Shown piece after piece: positions 36,976-48,869 of a DNA stretch of 64,000 nucleotides; position 1 is the stretch's first letter, and every line of letters begins with the position of its first letter. Both the position numbers and the translations under genes were made by a program. This DNA comes from Clavulina sp. PMI_390 (lineage: Eukaryota > Basidiomycota > Agaricomycetes > Cantharellales > Hydnaceae). The stretch spans positions 105,898 through 169,897 of the forward strand of contig WIDE01000007.1 of the NCBI GenBank assembly GCA_015039315.1. The letters run 5' to 3'. The notes beneath the pieces were generated by a model, which was given only the letters and a program-made list of their open reading frames with translations, had not been told where the DNA came from and ran no database searches.

Positions 36976-37815
36976 TCAATTAAAGAGTGATAGGCGTCGA
37001 CGTGAGTTTAAGGCTAGCCCAAAGGCAGAGGTTGACGAGGTAGCGGTAAGGAGAAGAAGAAAGAGCGACAAGAGTTGATGAGAGGAGAAAGAGAGAGATG
37101 AGTACTGAATTCCGAAAACAGCCAGAAAGAGGGACGGTTATAAGTGTCTGAGCTTTGAATCAGGGCGATCAAGGCAGGCGGGAGTACCTTGAAGCGGAGT
37201 CATCACTAGTGGCTATCACAAGCATCCGCTTAGCTAGGCTCAATCAGGCACTCCATCAGACGCGAGACAGCGGGTGACAAATCCTGTCAGCAAGAATCTA
37301 ACGGGATACTCTAGCGGTGGATAGCTTTACGTCAGTCCCGATTCTTGTAAAAACAATTATCAGAGCTCATTTTCCTCGTTATTGGCAGTCGTTCACTGAC
37401 TTCACGAAGAGTTGTGGTCCTTCGAGCGAGCGCAGGAGTGAAAATGGCGTCCAGGAGGGACATCAGGTGTCATGCATAATCACGAAAGGTGCGGCCATCC
37501 TTCATAAGGCATGCAATATAATTTCTATAATTGAGGGGAGCGCTATCGAAAATCGAGGCTTCTGACGGCGGCGAAAACGGCCAGGAGACAGTGGATCCGA
37601 CTGGCAAGACGATGATCCCATCTTTGAGCCGCGTGAAACGGGGAGCGATCACCATAGAGACAGATTGAATCCAAGGAACGTGTTGGCGGCAAGTCTGGAC
37701 CGCTGGCCAGTGCGGTTTAGGCTTGTGTTGGTGAGATGGAAGGGGGAAGAACGAGCGGATGGCGGAGGATTTGCACAAGCTTAGTTGTTGTTGTCGACGT
37801 CATCTCTCCACAACA
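36976..37815. promoter_or_regulatory. Divergent upstream region, CPL1-like gene / USE1
   Basis: About 0.84 kb without a gene. On the minus strand a TATAAC element at 37137-37142 and a pyrimidine-rich stretch at about 37050-37110 precede the secreted-protein ATG, a likely core promoter. The right half serves the SNARE gene. No repeats stand out. Confidence 0.45.
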
Positions 37816-38935
37816 ATGTCAAACACACGCCTCATCCATGACCGCGTCAATCTCCTCCGTCTCGTCACCCGTCTTGAAGACGAGGTTAAGAATAAGGATC
37901 AGTGGTCACTCTCAGGATCCCCTGCACACCTTAAAGCATCTAATGTAGCCCAGGTGTGCATTCTCCTCGAATAACAGCTGTGACACGTTGAGTAACGTGG
38001 ATGCCACGCAGAATTTGGGGTATGCTCGCCAATTGTTAAGGAGTATCCAGATGCAAGAATCTGATGCTCCCGGGCCTTCGTCTTCGTGAGTTCTTTGTTA
38101 TCTTCACATCGGATTTTGTCCTGATTCTTGTCACTGTAACAGACCACTCATTGACATGGCTCGGACCCTCGACTCATTAGAACCAATCGTTCTAGATGCC
38201 CAGAAGGTACCTCTATGATCATTCAATCGAATACCTCCGATACCGTTCTCATTTCTTCTTTAGTCGCTACAGCCTCAACGCAAAGTTCGCAAATCGCTGC
38301 TCAGCGAACTCCCTCGGCCTTCTCCTCGCGTCACACCCGCTCCTGTGCCACTAGAATCACCAGCTACCGCTACTGAACGAGATATTGGAGCTGGGCTTCT
38401 CGCGGGCCCCACAGACGACCTCTTACTATTATCACCAGCCGAGCAGCAAGAGACGTCTTCTTCGCGGCCCGCACAACCTGCATCTCTTCCCACTTCCTCT
38501 TCATCTATCCCCACTGCTACTACTGCCACCACTTCCGCCGCGGACCCCGAGAAGCGCGAGCTTGAACTATCAGCCCCGCGGTCCAATAGCTCCACCACTA
38601 TCGACCAAACCAATGAGAAAGAGAAGAGCTCGACTTCCGATTTCCTCTCTACTTCTATGCGAACGCAAGAAGAGCTCTCCGCTCAGCTCGCGCAGATGGC
38701 CACGCAGCTCAAGATGAACTCGTTGCACTTTACCGAAGCTCTTGCGCGAGACCGTGCCGTCATGGAGGGTGCTGAAGAGAAGCTCGGCGTTAACCTTGGA
38801 CGCATGAAGACTGAGCGCAAGAGTTTGGGAATTGTTGGCGCCACAAGGGGAGGTACGACGTGGCTGCTGCTCTTTGCGCTCATAGTGGTAGGGATAGCTT
38901 GGGTTTTCATGTTCCTCATTATCCGTTTAACTTGA
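37816..38935 (+). CDS. USE1: SNARE protein USE1-like (Golgi-to-ER transport)
   Basis: Four exons are joined; the last is long and runs to 38935. The N-terminus (MSNTRLIHDRVNLLRLVTRL) is helical. A Ser/Thr/Pro-rich disordered stretch follows. The SNARE-like coiled coil begins TQEELSAQLAQMATQLKMNS, continues through HFTEALARDRAVMEGAEEKL and ends before a single C-terminal transmembrane helix (TTWLLLFALIVVGIAWVFMF) with three residues beyond it. This tail-anchored arrangement and sequence match the Use1/p31 Qc-type SNARE that acts with Ufe1, Sec20 and Sec22 in retrograde Golgi-to-ER fusion. The central zero-layer Gln or Asp cannot be assigned with confidence from reading alone. Confidence 0.85.
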
Positions 38936-39395
38936 ACGAATTAACGAGACAACCATGTATCATTTGCTCTTATCGATACATGGTATCTGTAATGGCAGAG
39001 ACGCTTGAGAGGGAGTAAAACGCATGATTTCGGCCCTGCAAACAAGCACGGCGAGGATGATACAGAGAAACATACACGAGTAGAAAAACTTCGAGCGAAT
39101 GGATGTATGACACAACTAAGACAAGGGGATATGTAAAGAAAAAGGAAGGAAAAGAGAGGAAAGCGGAGTGCTTTGAGGCAAATAAGAGATAGCAGAGGAT
39201 AACTATATGATCCAAGACAACGCAAGGAAATCCACTTCTATGAGCAATACACCACATCATTCATTACGACGACGCATAACAACGTAGATAGCAACAACCC
39301 TGACGTCAGTCGTCCCTGCCGAGACGCTGAAGGCGAGGAACTGCGGGCAGAGGTGAATAAAGAACAGCATCAATGATCCCCGAAGAATCATTTCG
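38936..39395. other. Convergent 3' region, USE1 / CTI6-like
   Basis: About 0.46 kb between convergent genes, purine-rich on the top strand from about 39120 to 39180. No coding support. Confidence 0.4.
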
Positions 39396-42092
39396 TCATA
39401 TGTCAATCTCAGGCCCAGCAGAGTTTAGCGGCCCAGTCGGAGCAGCCGCGCGTGTTCTCCTCTCGCGCGCTTCCACGCGTCCTGTTACGTAGACTTTGCC
39501 TTCTCTACCCGCGCCAAACTGTTCCTGGAACTGTATCAGCTCACGGGTGAGCTCGTCAAGTAGCTGTGTTGTCGTTGGCAGGTTGGCATTTAGGGAGGAG
39601 AATTGACGTGGGGTTGATATGGATGGGGGTGTTGTCAGGGAGGATGACGGTCCATTTTCGTCTTTTGCCCGTAGAGATGACGACGATGAGGATGTGCCAT
39701 TCACACCAGCGTCAGGGTGCAAGGCAGCCTTGATGACCTCGTCTGCACTCAAGGGGGGCCCAGGAGTGTCAGAGGATGAAGGAACAGATGAAGGGAGAGG
39801 CTGTCCATTGTCTGCTGCGGCAATCTCCATTTCTTCATCAGCCACCTCCTTCGCGGCGTTTTCAAGCGGTGCTGATCCAACATCCACCAGCGTGGACGAA
39901 TCACTGTTCGTCATGGCGGGAACAGTCGCATGCTCATCAGCAGTAGGTTTGAGTGGGCCATCTCCAACCAAGACAGACGCGTCAACAGCCATCATAGGCT
40001 CGTGCGAGCCCATCGCTGCTGCGGCTGCAGCGGCCTGGGCCTGGACAGCCATAGCGGTCTTGAGCAGCTCCACTCTTCGCTCACGCTCTCCAGCATCCAG
40101 CTGTGCGCGAGCAACATACTCCATCATGGATCGCACGCGCCGCCTCATTTCCCCGATGGTGGTGCGCTTAGGTGGCCAACGAACTTTGACACCTTTCTCT
40201 GTTTGCGCAATCACGCGAGTTTCGAGAGGGTTGTCCACACCCTCGCCGTCTTCGTCAAGCATGAGGGCATTTTTCGAGCGAGAGGTCGGTGGGGGGTTTG
40301 TGAGTTCGACTCGGACAGGCACAGAGATGCCTTGTGGGGTAGGGTGGGGGAGTAACGGAACGAGGTGTGTAAAGTGATCGGGGACGTTGTAGGATAGAGG
40401 AATAGGAGAAGGAGATGGTGGATGTTGGTTCAAGGCATTGCGTCCAGAGGATTGGGCGTTTTTGGCTTTGCCTGTCTTGACAGGCGAAGATTTGCCATTA
40501 GAGGTAGGGGGAAGGGTACCGAGATTGTTACCCAGAGGTAACGTCCCTCGATATGTGTATTGGTTAGGGTGCTTGGATTTGTCTATAGCACACGAAGATA
40601 AACGCGACGTGGTGATTAGTGAGAGCCAGGTAGAGCTTGGGGAGAGCAGATAGCTTACTCTCAAGGTCGGCTTGGGCGTCCTTGTCCTTCTTTGCTCGCT
40701 TGCCTCTGCCTAGGGATGTTGGGACGGGAGTAGAGTCATCGGGGGTTGATACATCAGCAAGGGCAGGTGATTGCGCGCCATGTGGAGTCTTCGTGCTTGA
40801 TTTTGCGCGACCAGTCGCAGGGGGCAAGGGTGTGTCGCCGCCGGGATGATCGGAGTGCGCAGAGTCGGGAGAACCAGCTGCGCGCTTCTTGCGAGAGCTA
40901 CAACACGGACGAAAAACGCGCGTTAGAGAGCTGACACGAAAGCCATAGGGAAAATTTAGCATGCAAGTCACACATACCCATCACCCGAGTCAGTTTCTGT
41001 GGGCCGTTTCCGCTTCCGCCCACGCCCACCCACAGCCCCGTTCGTCAAACCGTTGAGTGGGCCGTCCAGCGGCTCGTCGTCACCAGTTGCACTGGGTGCC
41101 CGTACGCTGTCGGGGCCACTTTCCGGTAACAGCCCCGCTCGCTCGGCCTCCTTGCGGGAGAGATCGAGGACGTGTTCGAGATCGGTTTCGCGGCTGTTCA
41201 TGGTGTTTCTGCGCTTGGGCTGGGACTTTGAGATGGCAGCAGCAGCAGCCGCGGCCGCACCGCCTCCAGTGGCCTTGCGTGCGTCGGGGGTAGGGAGGGG
41301 CGAGGATGAACGGGATGTTCGAGAGGAGTGGTGCGACTTGGATTTCTTTGTGAGCTTTTGCGATCGCTTGTTGAGCTCGCTGGTGCTAGAAAATGATAGG
41401 TATTTATGATGAATTTGTTGTTCGAGAGTAAGAGGCGGGGAGAGGATGACGGTGGTGGGAGGTCACGTACGGGGAGATGGGGTGCAGGTCTGGCCGACAG
41501 AGCTCGCAGTAGTACTTCTCTGGGCAGTCCTCCTCGAGCTCGATGCCCATGCATATGCCGTGCTGCCATACTTCGCACTCCTCACACTGGACCATGAAGC
41601 CCATGTCCTTGGTTTCAGCTTCTGTTCAAGGGTGTTCACAGTGACGGCGACGATGAGCACGATGCTGAACACAAAGGGTGGGCAGGGAGCAAAAAGATGG
41701 CAGCACTTACCTGCGGGGTCACAGATGCACCTGGTCTCGCCGCCTTCGTCATCTTCGTCTTCTTTCGGCGTGTCCTCGGGGGGCGATGGGGGATGAGCTG
41801 GGTTGGGTGAGTGGGTACGTGAGTGAGCGAGCGCGAAGGGGGGTGGTGTGCAGACGAGATACTCTGCAAGCAAAAGAGACCTACCGAGCTTTCCACCGCG
41901 CCCACCAGCCTTTGGTTCGTCAAGAGCGTATGCGGCGTTGCGGGCCTTTGCTGCTGCCCCTCGACGGGGTTTGACGGGTTCCTCGTCCTTAAAGGTCTGG
42001 GTTGTGTGGTGACCCGTGCCGTTGGTGGTGTCGTGGGCGGCACCTGGCTTGGCGCCGCGCCCTGAGCGTCGGGAGGAGCCTTTGGGGGGCAT
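39396..42092 (-). CDS. PHD-finger protein, CTI6-like (Rpd3L-type deacetylase complex)
   Basis: Starts with [17 protein letters not shown] at 42092; several introns. A PHD finger is assembled across an intron: TRCICD supplies the first Cys pair, and after the junction come [17 protein letters not shown] and [13 protein letters not shown], giving the C4HC3 zinc ligands and the aromatic Trp of the histone-H3 pocket. Downstream is a [16 protein letters not shown] segment and, near the C-terminus, [20 protein letters not shown] followed by [11 protein letters not shown], the conserved C-terminal block of yeast Cti6. Cti6 bridges the Sin3-Rpd3 deacetylase to chromatin. Long Ser/Pro/Ala-rich disordered parts, including an Ala homopolymer, lie between. 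It is divergent from the SWIM-domain gene, 167 bp away. Confidence 0.8.
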
Positions 42093-42259
42093 CGTGGGTG
42101 GTCTCTGCGACGTCTAGCTGGTCGTATGGGTGGTGGTACAAGCGCCTGGGTTTGGGTCTGCTATCCCGGTATTCACTCTCGCGCCCATTCAGTCGGCACG
42201 TGAGGGATTCGCACGGTCAAGTTCAATATCAGCCACTCGCTCGGACCACGTTCAACAGA

Positions 42260-42979
42260 ATGGACAAAGTAGTTGACTCACTCTTGACCACCATAAAGCC
42301 CGGAAATCGTATGTCACACTCAAGCGTGTTGAATAATACAACTGAATCCCCCGAGGAGCTAGTCTCGAACGACACACTCCTGGCACTCAGTCTCGTGCTG
42401 TCCCAGCCAACCGTCATTGCCGCATTGGATCTCGTCGAAAGTCATGCCGGCCAGTCTGCGTCTATCTGAACTGCATCTAAAAACTGCGTCTAAATCTTAT
42501 CAACATGATATTTTTTCAGTCACTCGCTGGACGTCTCCTTGGGCTAACACTGCAGTCCACTACACAGTTGCGGGAACCAAGCAGGACTACCTCGTTACGC
42601 TGACTCCGCATTCTGTCCCTCCACATGATGATGAAAACAATAGCGATTCGGTTGATCACGGCACAGTAGATAAGGATGTCGAGCTTTCCTGGAATCAATC
42701 TCCCACGACCAGGAGCTTCTGTTCATGCCCAGCTTTTGCTTATACGGTCCTGCTCGCTGCACCCGAGGGCGAATACTCTTCCATCATGGTAAGGGCAAAG
42801 CACCGTCAAATCACATCTTTCCCCTCCCCTTTCACACCCGAACGACCCTTATTTACTCGTGCGCTGTTTTCTAGTGCAAGCATCTGCTCGCCGTCCGGAT
42901 CGGCGAACGCCTGCAACGTGTGGAGGCAAAGATTGCTTCGGAAGATGAGCACTTTGAGCATCTTGCCAGCTGTCTCTGA
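42260..42979 (+). CDS. SWIM zinc-finger protein, SWS1/ZSWIM7-like (Shu complex)
   Basis: Three exons (42260-42440, 42520-42788, 42875-42979) yield 184 residues. The zinc-binding SWIM motif CSCPAF...CKHLLAVRIG is split by the last intron right before the CKH half; its C-x-C-xn-C-x-H pattern is complete. The preceding region contains ALDLV and a beta-rich segment (AVHYTVAGTKQDYLV) as in SWS1 relatives. SWS1/Shu2 pairs with a RAD51 paralog to help load RAD51 and tolerate alkylation-derived abasic lesions. The first intron has a GTCATG donor, the weakest point of the model. The first exon stays open over an internal GTATGT but splicing there would break the frame. Confidence 0.75.
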
Positions 42980-43217
42980 GCCGCAATACAGTTAACGTAA
43001 CGGGGAGCTGGCCTCGTCTATAAGCAGAGCACTCATAAGAGCGGAGGAAGTAACTGAATCCCTCTAATTGACGTGGTAGGCCACCTGATCGATCAGTCGA
43101 TGGATCAAGTTCCCGCGCCAGCCAAAAATCATTCCAGCAAAAAGAATGTTCGAACGATCCATTACAATCGGGATACTAGACCCTCTCAGAAGAGTGTGCA
43201 TTTTCATTGGGGATAGT

Positions 43218-44969
43218 CTATGACTGCACTAGCTCGTACCCTTCGCGCTCTCCAAAGCCCAGCTTCAACCCGGCCCTGAGGCCATCCACAATCGCTGCTG
43301 CATTGGCCAACCCGAAAACAAGTGTTGATGCATAGAAGAAATTGGCATTCCCTGTCCCCTCGCCCATCCATAAGTGGTGGAACATTGGGAGCAGCAGTGC
43401 TGAGTGTATGTGCAACATGACAGTTGGCAGCGGATGAGAGAGGTCTGATGGGTCCACTGATAGTCAGATTGAGGAAAGAGGAGGGCAAACACGAATGCCA
43501 CTCACGAGGGACGAGCTCTGGGAAGAGTGTGTACATTGCTGTGAAGAGTCCAGGATCAGATAGCGTAGGATATGACTTTAACATCGCGATGATGCCCTGC
43601 AGTATCCATATTGCGAAGAAGGGATCGTATCTAGTATAGGAGCGTTCATTAAGTAATGATTCAGGCGTAGAAGGTGAACATTTGGTCCGTACTCTAGCTT
43701 GAAAGTAATTGGCGCCACATAAATCACTAGATGTGCCTGTTGTGAACAGCTGTCAATACAGAGGAGACGGAAGATCTTGATCTTGGATGTAGATCCTCAC
43801 CGTAAAGACCATGAGGAAGAATGGTCTGAAGTGATCAAACATCTCGGTGAAGAAGTACCACCATAGCCCAGGGTTTGGTGTTAGGTCAGGCAGTAGAAGC
43901 CTGTTATGGGACGTTTGAGCCTCATTGCTTCGACCAAGGGGTAAGATGAAAGATGAAATACTTACACGGCACCCCATGTGCTCCGGACCCAGGAAAAGCC
44001 TCCTGCCACCACAGAGGACGCAGCAATAAGCAGACCAAGGTATGCAATAAATTGTCCACCATAAACACCAGCTTGACGCCAATTTATTGGTGGCACAGAT
44101 TTTCTCGAAAGAGAAGTCGTCGGGCCACGAAGGGCTAGGAGAATCAGTGCTGGGGCGAGGAGAATGGAAGGCAGTGAGGAGCAAGTGAGGAAAGCCAGGA
44201 CAAAGAGACCGAGCTGATGTTTGCCTAGGGGAAGGAGATGCGATCAGATGAGTAGTGAGTACTGGGAGTAGCAGTTCGCCCACCAGCCATCGTGAAGTAT
44301 AGGCTCAAAAGATGCAATGTGTTGTCGATTGTCGACGTTGACAGGGCAAATGTGGGCAAGGCAGTATACGGGTGTAATAAGAATCTAGAACTTTCACGTG
44401 AGCACAACATGGCTCTTCTACCCAGCCACGAGAACTCACGTTACTGCGATGAGCAGTTCTTGGCGAGCATCCGATACTTGCTTCCGCATTCGCCATATAC
44501 GAATCAAGCAGATCACGGAAACGGCGTCACAGGAAGACCAGAAGAGTGCAGACGCTGTCGGGTTGAGAGGTATTATAGTGGAGAATATTGCTAGTGTTAA
44601 CGGGCTCTTGATTGAAAAGTGAGTGACTTGAGCTACCAAGAGTCAAGTTGAATAGTGCTCACATGCCGAACCAAACGCCCGGCGTATGGATTAAGGTTAT
44701 GGTTCAGTAGCCATACCCCTTCTTTTACTAAATTGATCGTTCGTGAATACGTCTTTCAAGTATCCGAGATGTAAAAGTCATGCAGACTGACAGCGCGTAT
44801 AGTTGGTGAGAGGTGAACTCAGTTGGTGGTCACTCTGGACCCATTGTGGTAGCCCAGTGAGGAAGAGAGCCGAACGAATCAGAAGCAGCCCCGCTGAAAT
44901 GGCCTCTGTAGACCAACGAGAAGAAGTGGTTGAAGCCAGAGGAGTAGCTGGCTGGGTCTTCCCAGTCAT
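43218..44969 (-). CDS. GAB1: GPI transamidase subunit PIG-U/GAB1
   Basis: From ATG at 44969 a multi-exon membrane protein can be read. The diagnostic signature TPNPGLWWYFFTEMFDHFRPFF, close to the PIG-U consensus, lies near 43890-43820 (shown here in 20-residue-or-shorter parts: TPNPGLWWYFF and EMFDHFRPFF). Multiple hydrophobic helices flank it, including LLLIRSALFLTGLP near the start and VTFKLEYDPFFAIWILQGI-like segments later. The C-terminus reads LKLGFGEREGYELVQS. PIG-U (yeast Gab1) is an ER-membrane subunit of the complex that attaches GPI anchors to proteins, with Gpi8, Gaa1, Gpi16 and Gpi17. Its start is only 103 bp from that of ATG3, which points the other way. Confidence 0.85.
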
Positions 44970-45072
44970 TTGAATACAATGATGACCTGTCACAAAAGGA
45001 ACACCTTGTGACGTGTGTGACTGGATACAGCGCTTGTTCAGTGTCCCGTCGATCCCAACCCTATTCGTCGCT
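44970..45072. promoter_or_regulatory. Very short shared divergent upstream region, PIG-U / ATG3
   Basis: Only 103 bp separate the two start codons. Promoters of the two genes must overlap or extend into each other's leaders. No TATA element is seen. Confidence 0.45.
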
Positions 45073-46654
45073 ATGAGCTTGCACTCTATCCAAGTACGTC
45101 AAACGGACAGGGACATATTAAGACGATCTCTTCATCTCATTCGATCCCACTACTCGTGCACTAGACCCAATTCTGGGCTGTCCGTGACTACCTCAGCCCA
45201 GTCAGTCGCGTTTTCGAATCCACGTTCGATCAAGCGCGTTCTCAACGCAGATTATACAGGTATTACGTGAAAGCAAGTTTAAAGAACACGGTCGAATCAC
45301 TCCTGGTGTGTTCACCTCCCCATCCGTCAAAAACACGTTGTTGCTAATTGAGTATACATTTGTGCCTCCCCTTAGAGGAATTCGTCGCCGCCGGTGACTT
45401 TCTAACATACAAGTTCCCTGTTTGGACATGGTGAGACCTTAACCGCCTATTTCCATCCGTCTTGAGTCTCAATGTATTTCTTCATTGTAGGGAGAAGGGT
45501 GATCAAACGAAGGTACGGGACTTTTTGCCCCCCGACAAGCAGTACCTTATGACACGAGGAGGTTAGTATCTCTGATCCTATTTCCTTGTGTGTTATCTCA
45601 CCGTAAAGTCTCTGCACAGTCCCCTGTATGAGACGTGCAACGTCGCTAGCGTACACAGACGCTGATGAAGACGCGGAGAAGATGCTCTCCTTTGCCGATG
45701 AGGGAGATGCCGGCGACAAGGAGGAAGAGTGGGTACAAACCCACTCTGGGAGAAGTAAGGGGTTCCCTCTGCATCCTAAGATATACGCTAACCCTGACTT
45801 TCGCCTTTTGCAAGAGATTGGAGTTCAAAACGCTGCTGAGATCGAGGATATTCCTGACGACGAAGCAGATACCGTTACAACCGGCGTTGCGAACCTCAGT
45901 GTTGGTGGAAACACAGGTGCTGCCCCAGAGCCTGTCGATATTGATGACATACCCGACATGGAGGAAGAGGGGCTGGAAGGGGAGGATGACGCCGCCGCAG
46001 TGGCGCCTGCTCCTGCCGAGTATGCTTGCTGCCCCCATTACAACATAGGACTCGCTGACTCCGAACTTGTCTCTACAGGCCGGCAGCTAGAAACAATCTT
46101 CAGCAACATAGAAAATACGATATCATTATCACCTATGACAAGTACTACCAGACCCCCCGAGTGTGGCTTCAGGGGTACGACGAGGTGAGACCTTCGATTA
46201 CTTCCAGTCCCCCTTTTCTGTTCCACGCTGAGCCACCTAATTCTCTCAGAACAACCGGCCATTGACCCCCAACCAAGTGTTCGAGGACGTCTCTGCCGAC
46301 CACGCATTCAAAACTGTCACGATTGAGCCCTTCCCCCATTCCGCCAAGATGACCCTCGCCTCTGTGCATCCCTGCAAGCACGCGAGCGTGATGAAGAAGG
46401 TTATCGAACGCATGAACGCGGGCGTTACTGCAGAGCAGCAGCGCGCGCTCACGTCGGGATCGAAGGATAAGAAGCGCTGGCTTGGCGGTGTTGTCAAGAA
46501 AGTCACGGGTGGCGCGTCTTCCTCGGCATCCACTCCTAGCGCTGCGACAGATGACGAGGATCCGATGCGGGTAGACTTCTATCTCGTGGTATTCCTCAAG
46601 TTTATTGCAAGCATTGTGCCTACCATCGAGGTCGATTCCACTACTCCATTCTAG
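45073..46654 (+). CDS. ATG3: Autophagy E2-like conjugating enzyme ATG3
   Basis: Eight or so exons. The start [19 protein letters not shown] is the amphipathic membrane-curvature helix of Atg3, continued after an intron by [19 protein letters not shown]. Further motifs are [15 protein letters not shown], an acidic flexible region ([11 protein letters not shown]) that in Atg3 contacts Atg7, [16 protein letters not shown] and RVWLQGYDE. The catalytic Cys is in HPCKHA, codon 46373-46375, and the C-terminus [11 protein letters not shown] is typical. Atg3 transfers Atg8 from Atg7 to phosphatidylethanolamine. The 60-nt intron at 45755-45814 has no stop and preserves the frame. The last exon includes a basic Ser-rich insert ([17 protein letters not shown]) after the catalytic Cys. 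Confidence 0.95.
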
Positions 46655-46954
46655 TTGACGCTGTGTCTTCAGGGATCTGCATCTGTTTGTGATGTGTCCT
46701 GGTTAGTGACATCAATATCTACGCTTCAAGCTGTATGTACTACGATTCTTTCTCATGATGACCCTGTAATATCGCCCACTCGCATATCGCTTTGCGTGTC
46801 GATGCCAATTTCACGTTAGACCGAGCTGTTCCGCGCGCCGTTCATTCAACTGCCTATTGATTCCACGAGGATGGTGTCAAGGTGCAGAGGTATGCAGTAT
46901 AAAAGATGAAGTGAGAACAAAAGACCAAAAGCCAATAATGCATAGAGGCGAAAT
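46655..46954. other. Convergent 3' region, ATG3 / LYAR-like
   Basis: About 0.3 kb between convergent stop codons; no feature seen beyond 3' untranslated sequence. Confidence 0.4.
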
Positions 46955-48716
46955 CTAAGCCGTAATTTCAGCTTTGGATTTCTTTTTCTTCAACGACTTG
47001 TCCTTCTTCTCCTTCTTACCCTCCTCCACGACAGGGGCGCCATCCTCGACATCGATAGGTGCCAGGTCGCCATCGACCGACTTGCGCGACTTCTTATCCT
47101 TCTTCTTCTCGCCCAATCCCGCTGTCCCATTTGCTGCTTCCTCAAGAGGTTTTACCTCGGGGGACTCCGCTACGGGGGCTGGGACTGCAGATTCCAATGC
47201 AGCCTTCTGCTTCTTTTTCTTGTCCTTCTTGGACGAGGTGGAATCGTCCACAGCAGGGGCAGATCCTGATGCATCAGCCATCGCGGCATCGCCATCCGCA
47301 TCCACGGTAGCCGAGGGGTCCTCCCCACCTTTGGATGTGGATTTCTTGTCCTTCTTCTTCTTGTCTTTCTTGGACGATGAAGCCTCAGTGACATCCACAG
47401 AATCTACTGCAGGCGTTGGCGCAGCAGGAGAGGCAGCATCAACTGGAGTGGCCTCAGCCGTCTTGCCCTTCTTGCTCTTCTTCTTCTTAGGCTCCTCAGC
47501 CGCGGTTACAGTCGCGGAATCGAGGGCAGGGGCAGGGGCGTCGGCTTCAGCGTGTTTCCGCTTCTTGGACTTTTTGGTTTCGCTTTCGCTTGTGGATGGT
47601 GTGGAGGTAGAGGCGGAAGGAGTAGGCTTGGAGGTAGTGGATGGTTGAGCAGCCTAAATTAGTAGTAAACACCGTCAACACTCTCCTGAATGACGAGACT
47701 AGATTTCGGGGGGCAAGTTACGTACCGCCTCAGCAGCCTTTTTCTCTGCCTTCAGCTTTTTACGCTCTGCTTTTGATAGCTTTGCCTCTCCCTCCTTGGG
47801 AGGTTCCACAACAGCTGTTGACGGTTCACTCGCAGGAGTGGGTGTTACCTCTTTGGGTGTATCGGTCGGAGAGGGTGTCTTGGAACCAAAAGTCTTCTCG
47901 TTCTTCAGCTTAATGAAGTTGGGGGACCCGTTATTGAACATGGCACGATCAAAGCGTTGGTTATTGCCTCGTTGTGCGGCATTGCGTTCGATGAACTGCT
48001 GCCGCCCAGCATATGCTCCTGAAGAGCCATTGTTACCGTTGTTGCTCTGCCAGTTATTTCTTTGGCCATTTTGGGACGCAGCTGCTTGGATCTGAGCGGC
48101 ACGGTCGGGGTTTTGAGGGATGGGGGTGGGGTCGGCGGCTGGGATCACAGGGGTAGGAACAGCGGGTGTGGAGGGCTTATTTTGAGAGTTACTCTAGACC
48201 AAGAGTGACACCTCGTGGTTAACAAGACGACCCCAACGATGAAAGTGTAAAGCCACTGGGGCTGATGTGAGGATACTGACTTGGGTGCGAGGCCCCTTGT
48301 AAAGAGATTTCTCATACTTCTCAGCTTCCGTTACACAAGATGTATGGCCCCTGATTTATAACACATTAGAATCGACGAGGATATCGAAACTATTGCGTGC
48401 TTACTTGAACTCTGCGGGAGAGTGGAAAGTCCGGGAACAGTCGATGCAGGTGACTGGCGCATGACACCGACCTATCGGAAAAGATATATGCATCAGTATT
48501 GAGGGGCCAGAAGACATACGATAAGGGGATTACCATAATGGGAGTCAAGCTTTGGCTTTTTCACGGTATCGCAGCAGGCTGGCGGAAGAAAAAAGTGAAC
48601 AGGTGAGAGGAGGAGAGGGGAATCATTGCAGCAGTACCTTCACATCTGATAGTATGCAAAGATTAGACATGCACATACAATTTAGGACAGCAAAATGCTT
48701 ACTGAAAAGAAACCAT
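46955..48716 (-). CDS. LYAR-type nucleolar zinc-finger protein
   Basis: Starts MVSFQCEACCDTVKKPKLDS at 48716, with four introns inside the first 90 codons. The LYAR C2HC zinc fingers are seen as CEACCDTVKKPKLDSHYGRC and CIDCSRTFHSPAEFKGHTSC, and the characteristic CVTEAEKYEKSLYKG follows. LYAR homologs act in pre-rRNA processing in the nucleolus. Beyond residue about 100 the protein is low-complexity: an Asn/Gly-rich stretch with FNNGSPNFIKLKNEKTF, then long Ala/Pro/Thr tracts interrupted by Lys blocks of the type SSKKDKKKKDKK, repeated at least five times, ending KKKKSKAEITA. The Lys-rich repeats are probable nucleolar retention signals. It is divergent from the VanZ-like gene, 153 bp away. 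Confidence 0.85.
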
Positions 48717-48869
48717 CCCTGCAGTGATTCTTTCCTGAAGTTTGTTGTGCCCGAGAGAGACCAAACTTTCTCCACAGCCACAGCCCCGTCCTCCGTTCCT
48801 CGGCCTCTCTTTACCTTTCACCTCACTGAGCAAAACTAGTCCTCTTTCGTATTTTGCGCTTGCACTGTA

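Noticed and set aside
39619..40377. 252-codon plus-strand open frame opposite the CTI6-like gene
   Set aside because: It lies wholly over the long last exon of the minus-strand gene and consists of Ser/Ala low complexity produced by the complementary strand.
42300..42350. Extra intron in SWS1-like exon 1 starting at a GTATGT
   Set aside because: The available acceptors break the reading frame into the conserved ALDLV region, whereas the unspliced frame is open.
46974..47648. 224-codon plus-strand frame rich in Phe and Ser
   Set aside because: It is the antisense reading of the Lys-rich LYAR-like tail (AAG runs read as CTT/TTC).
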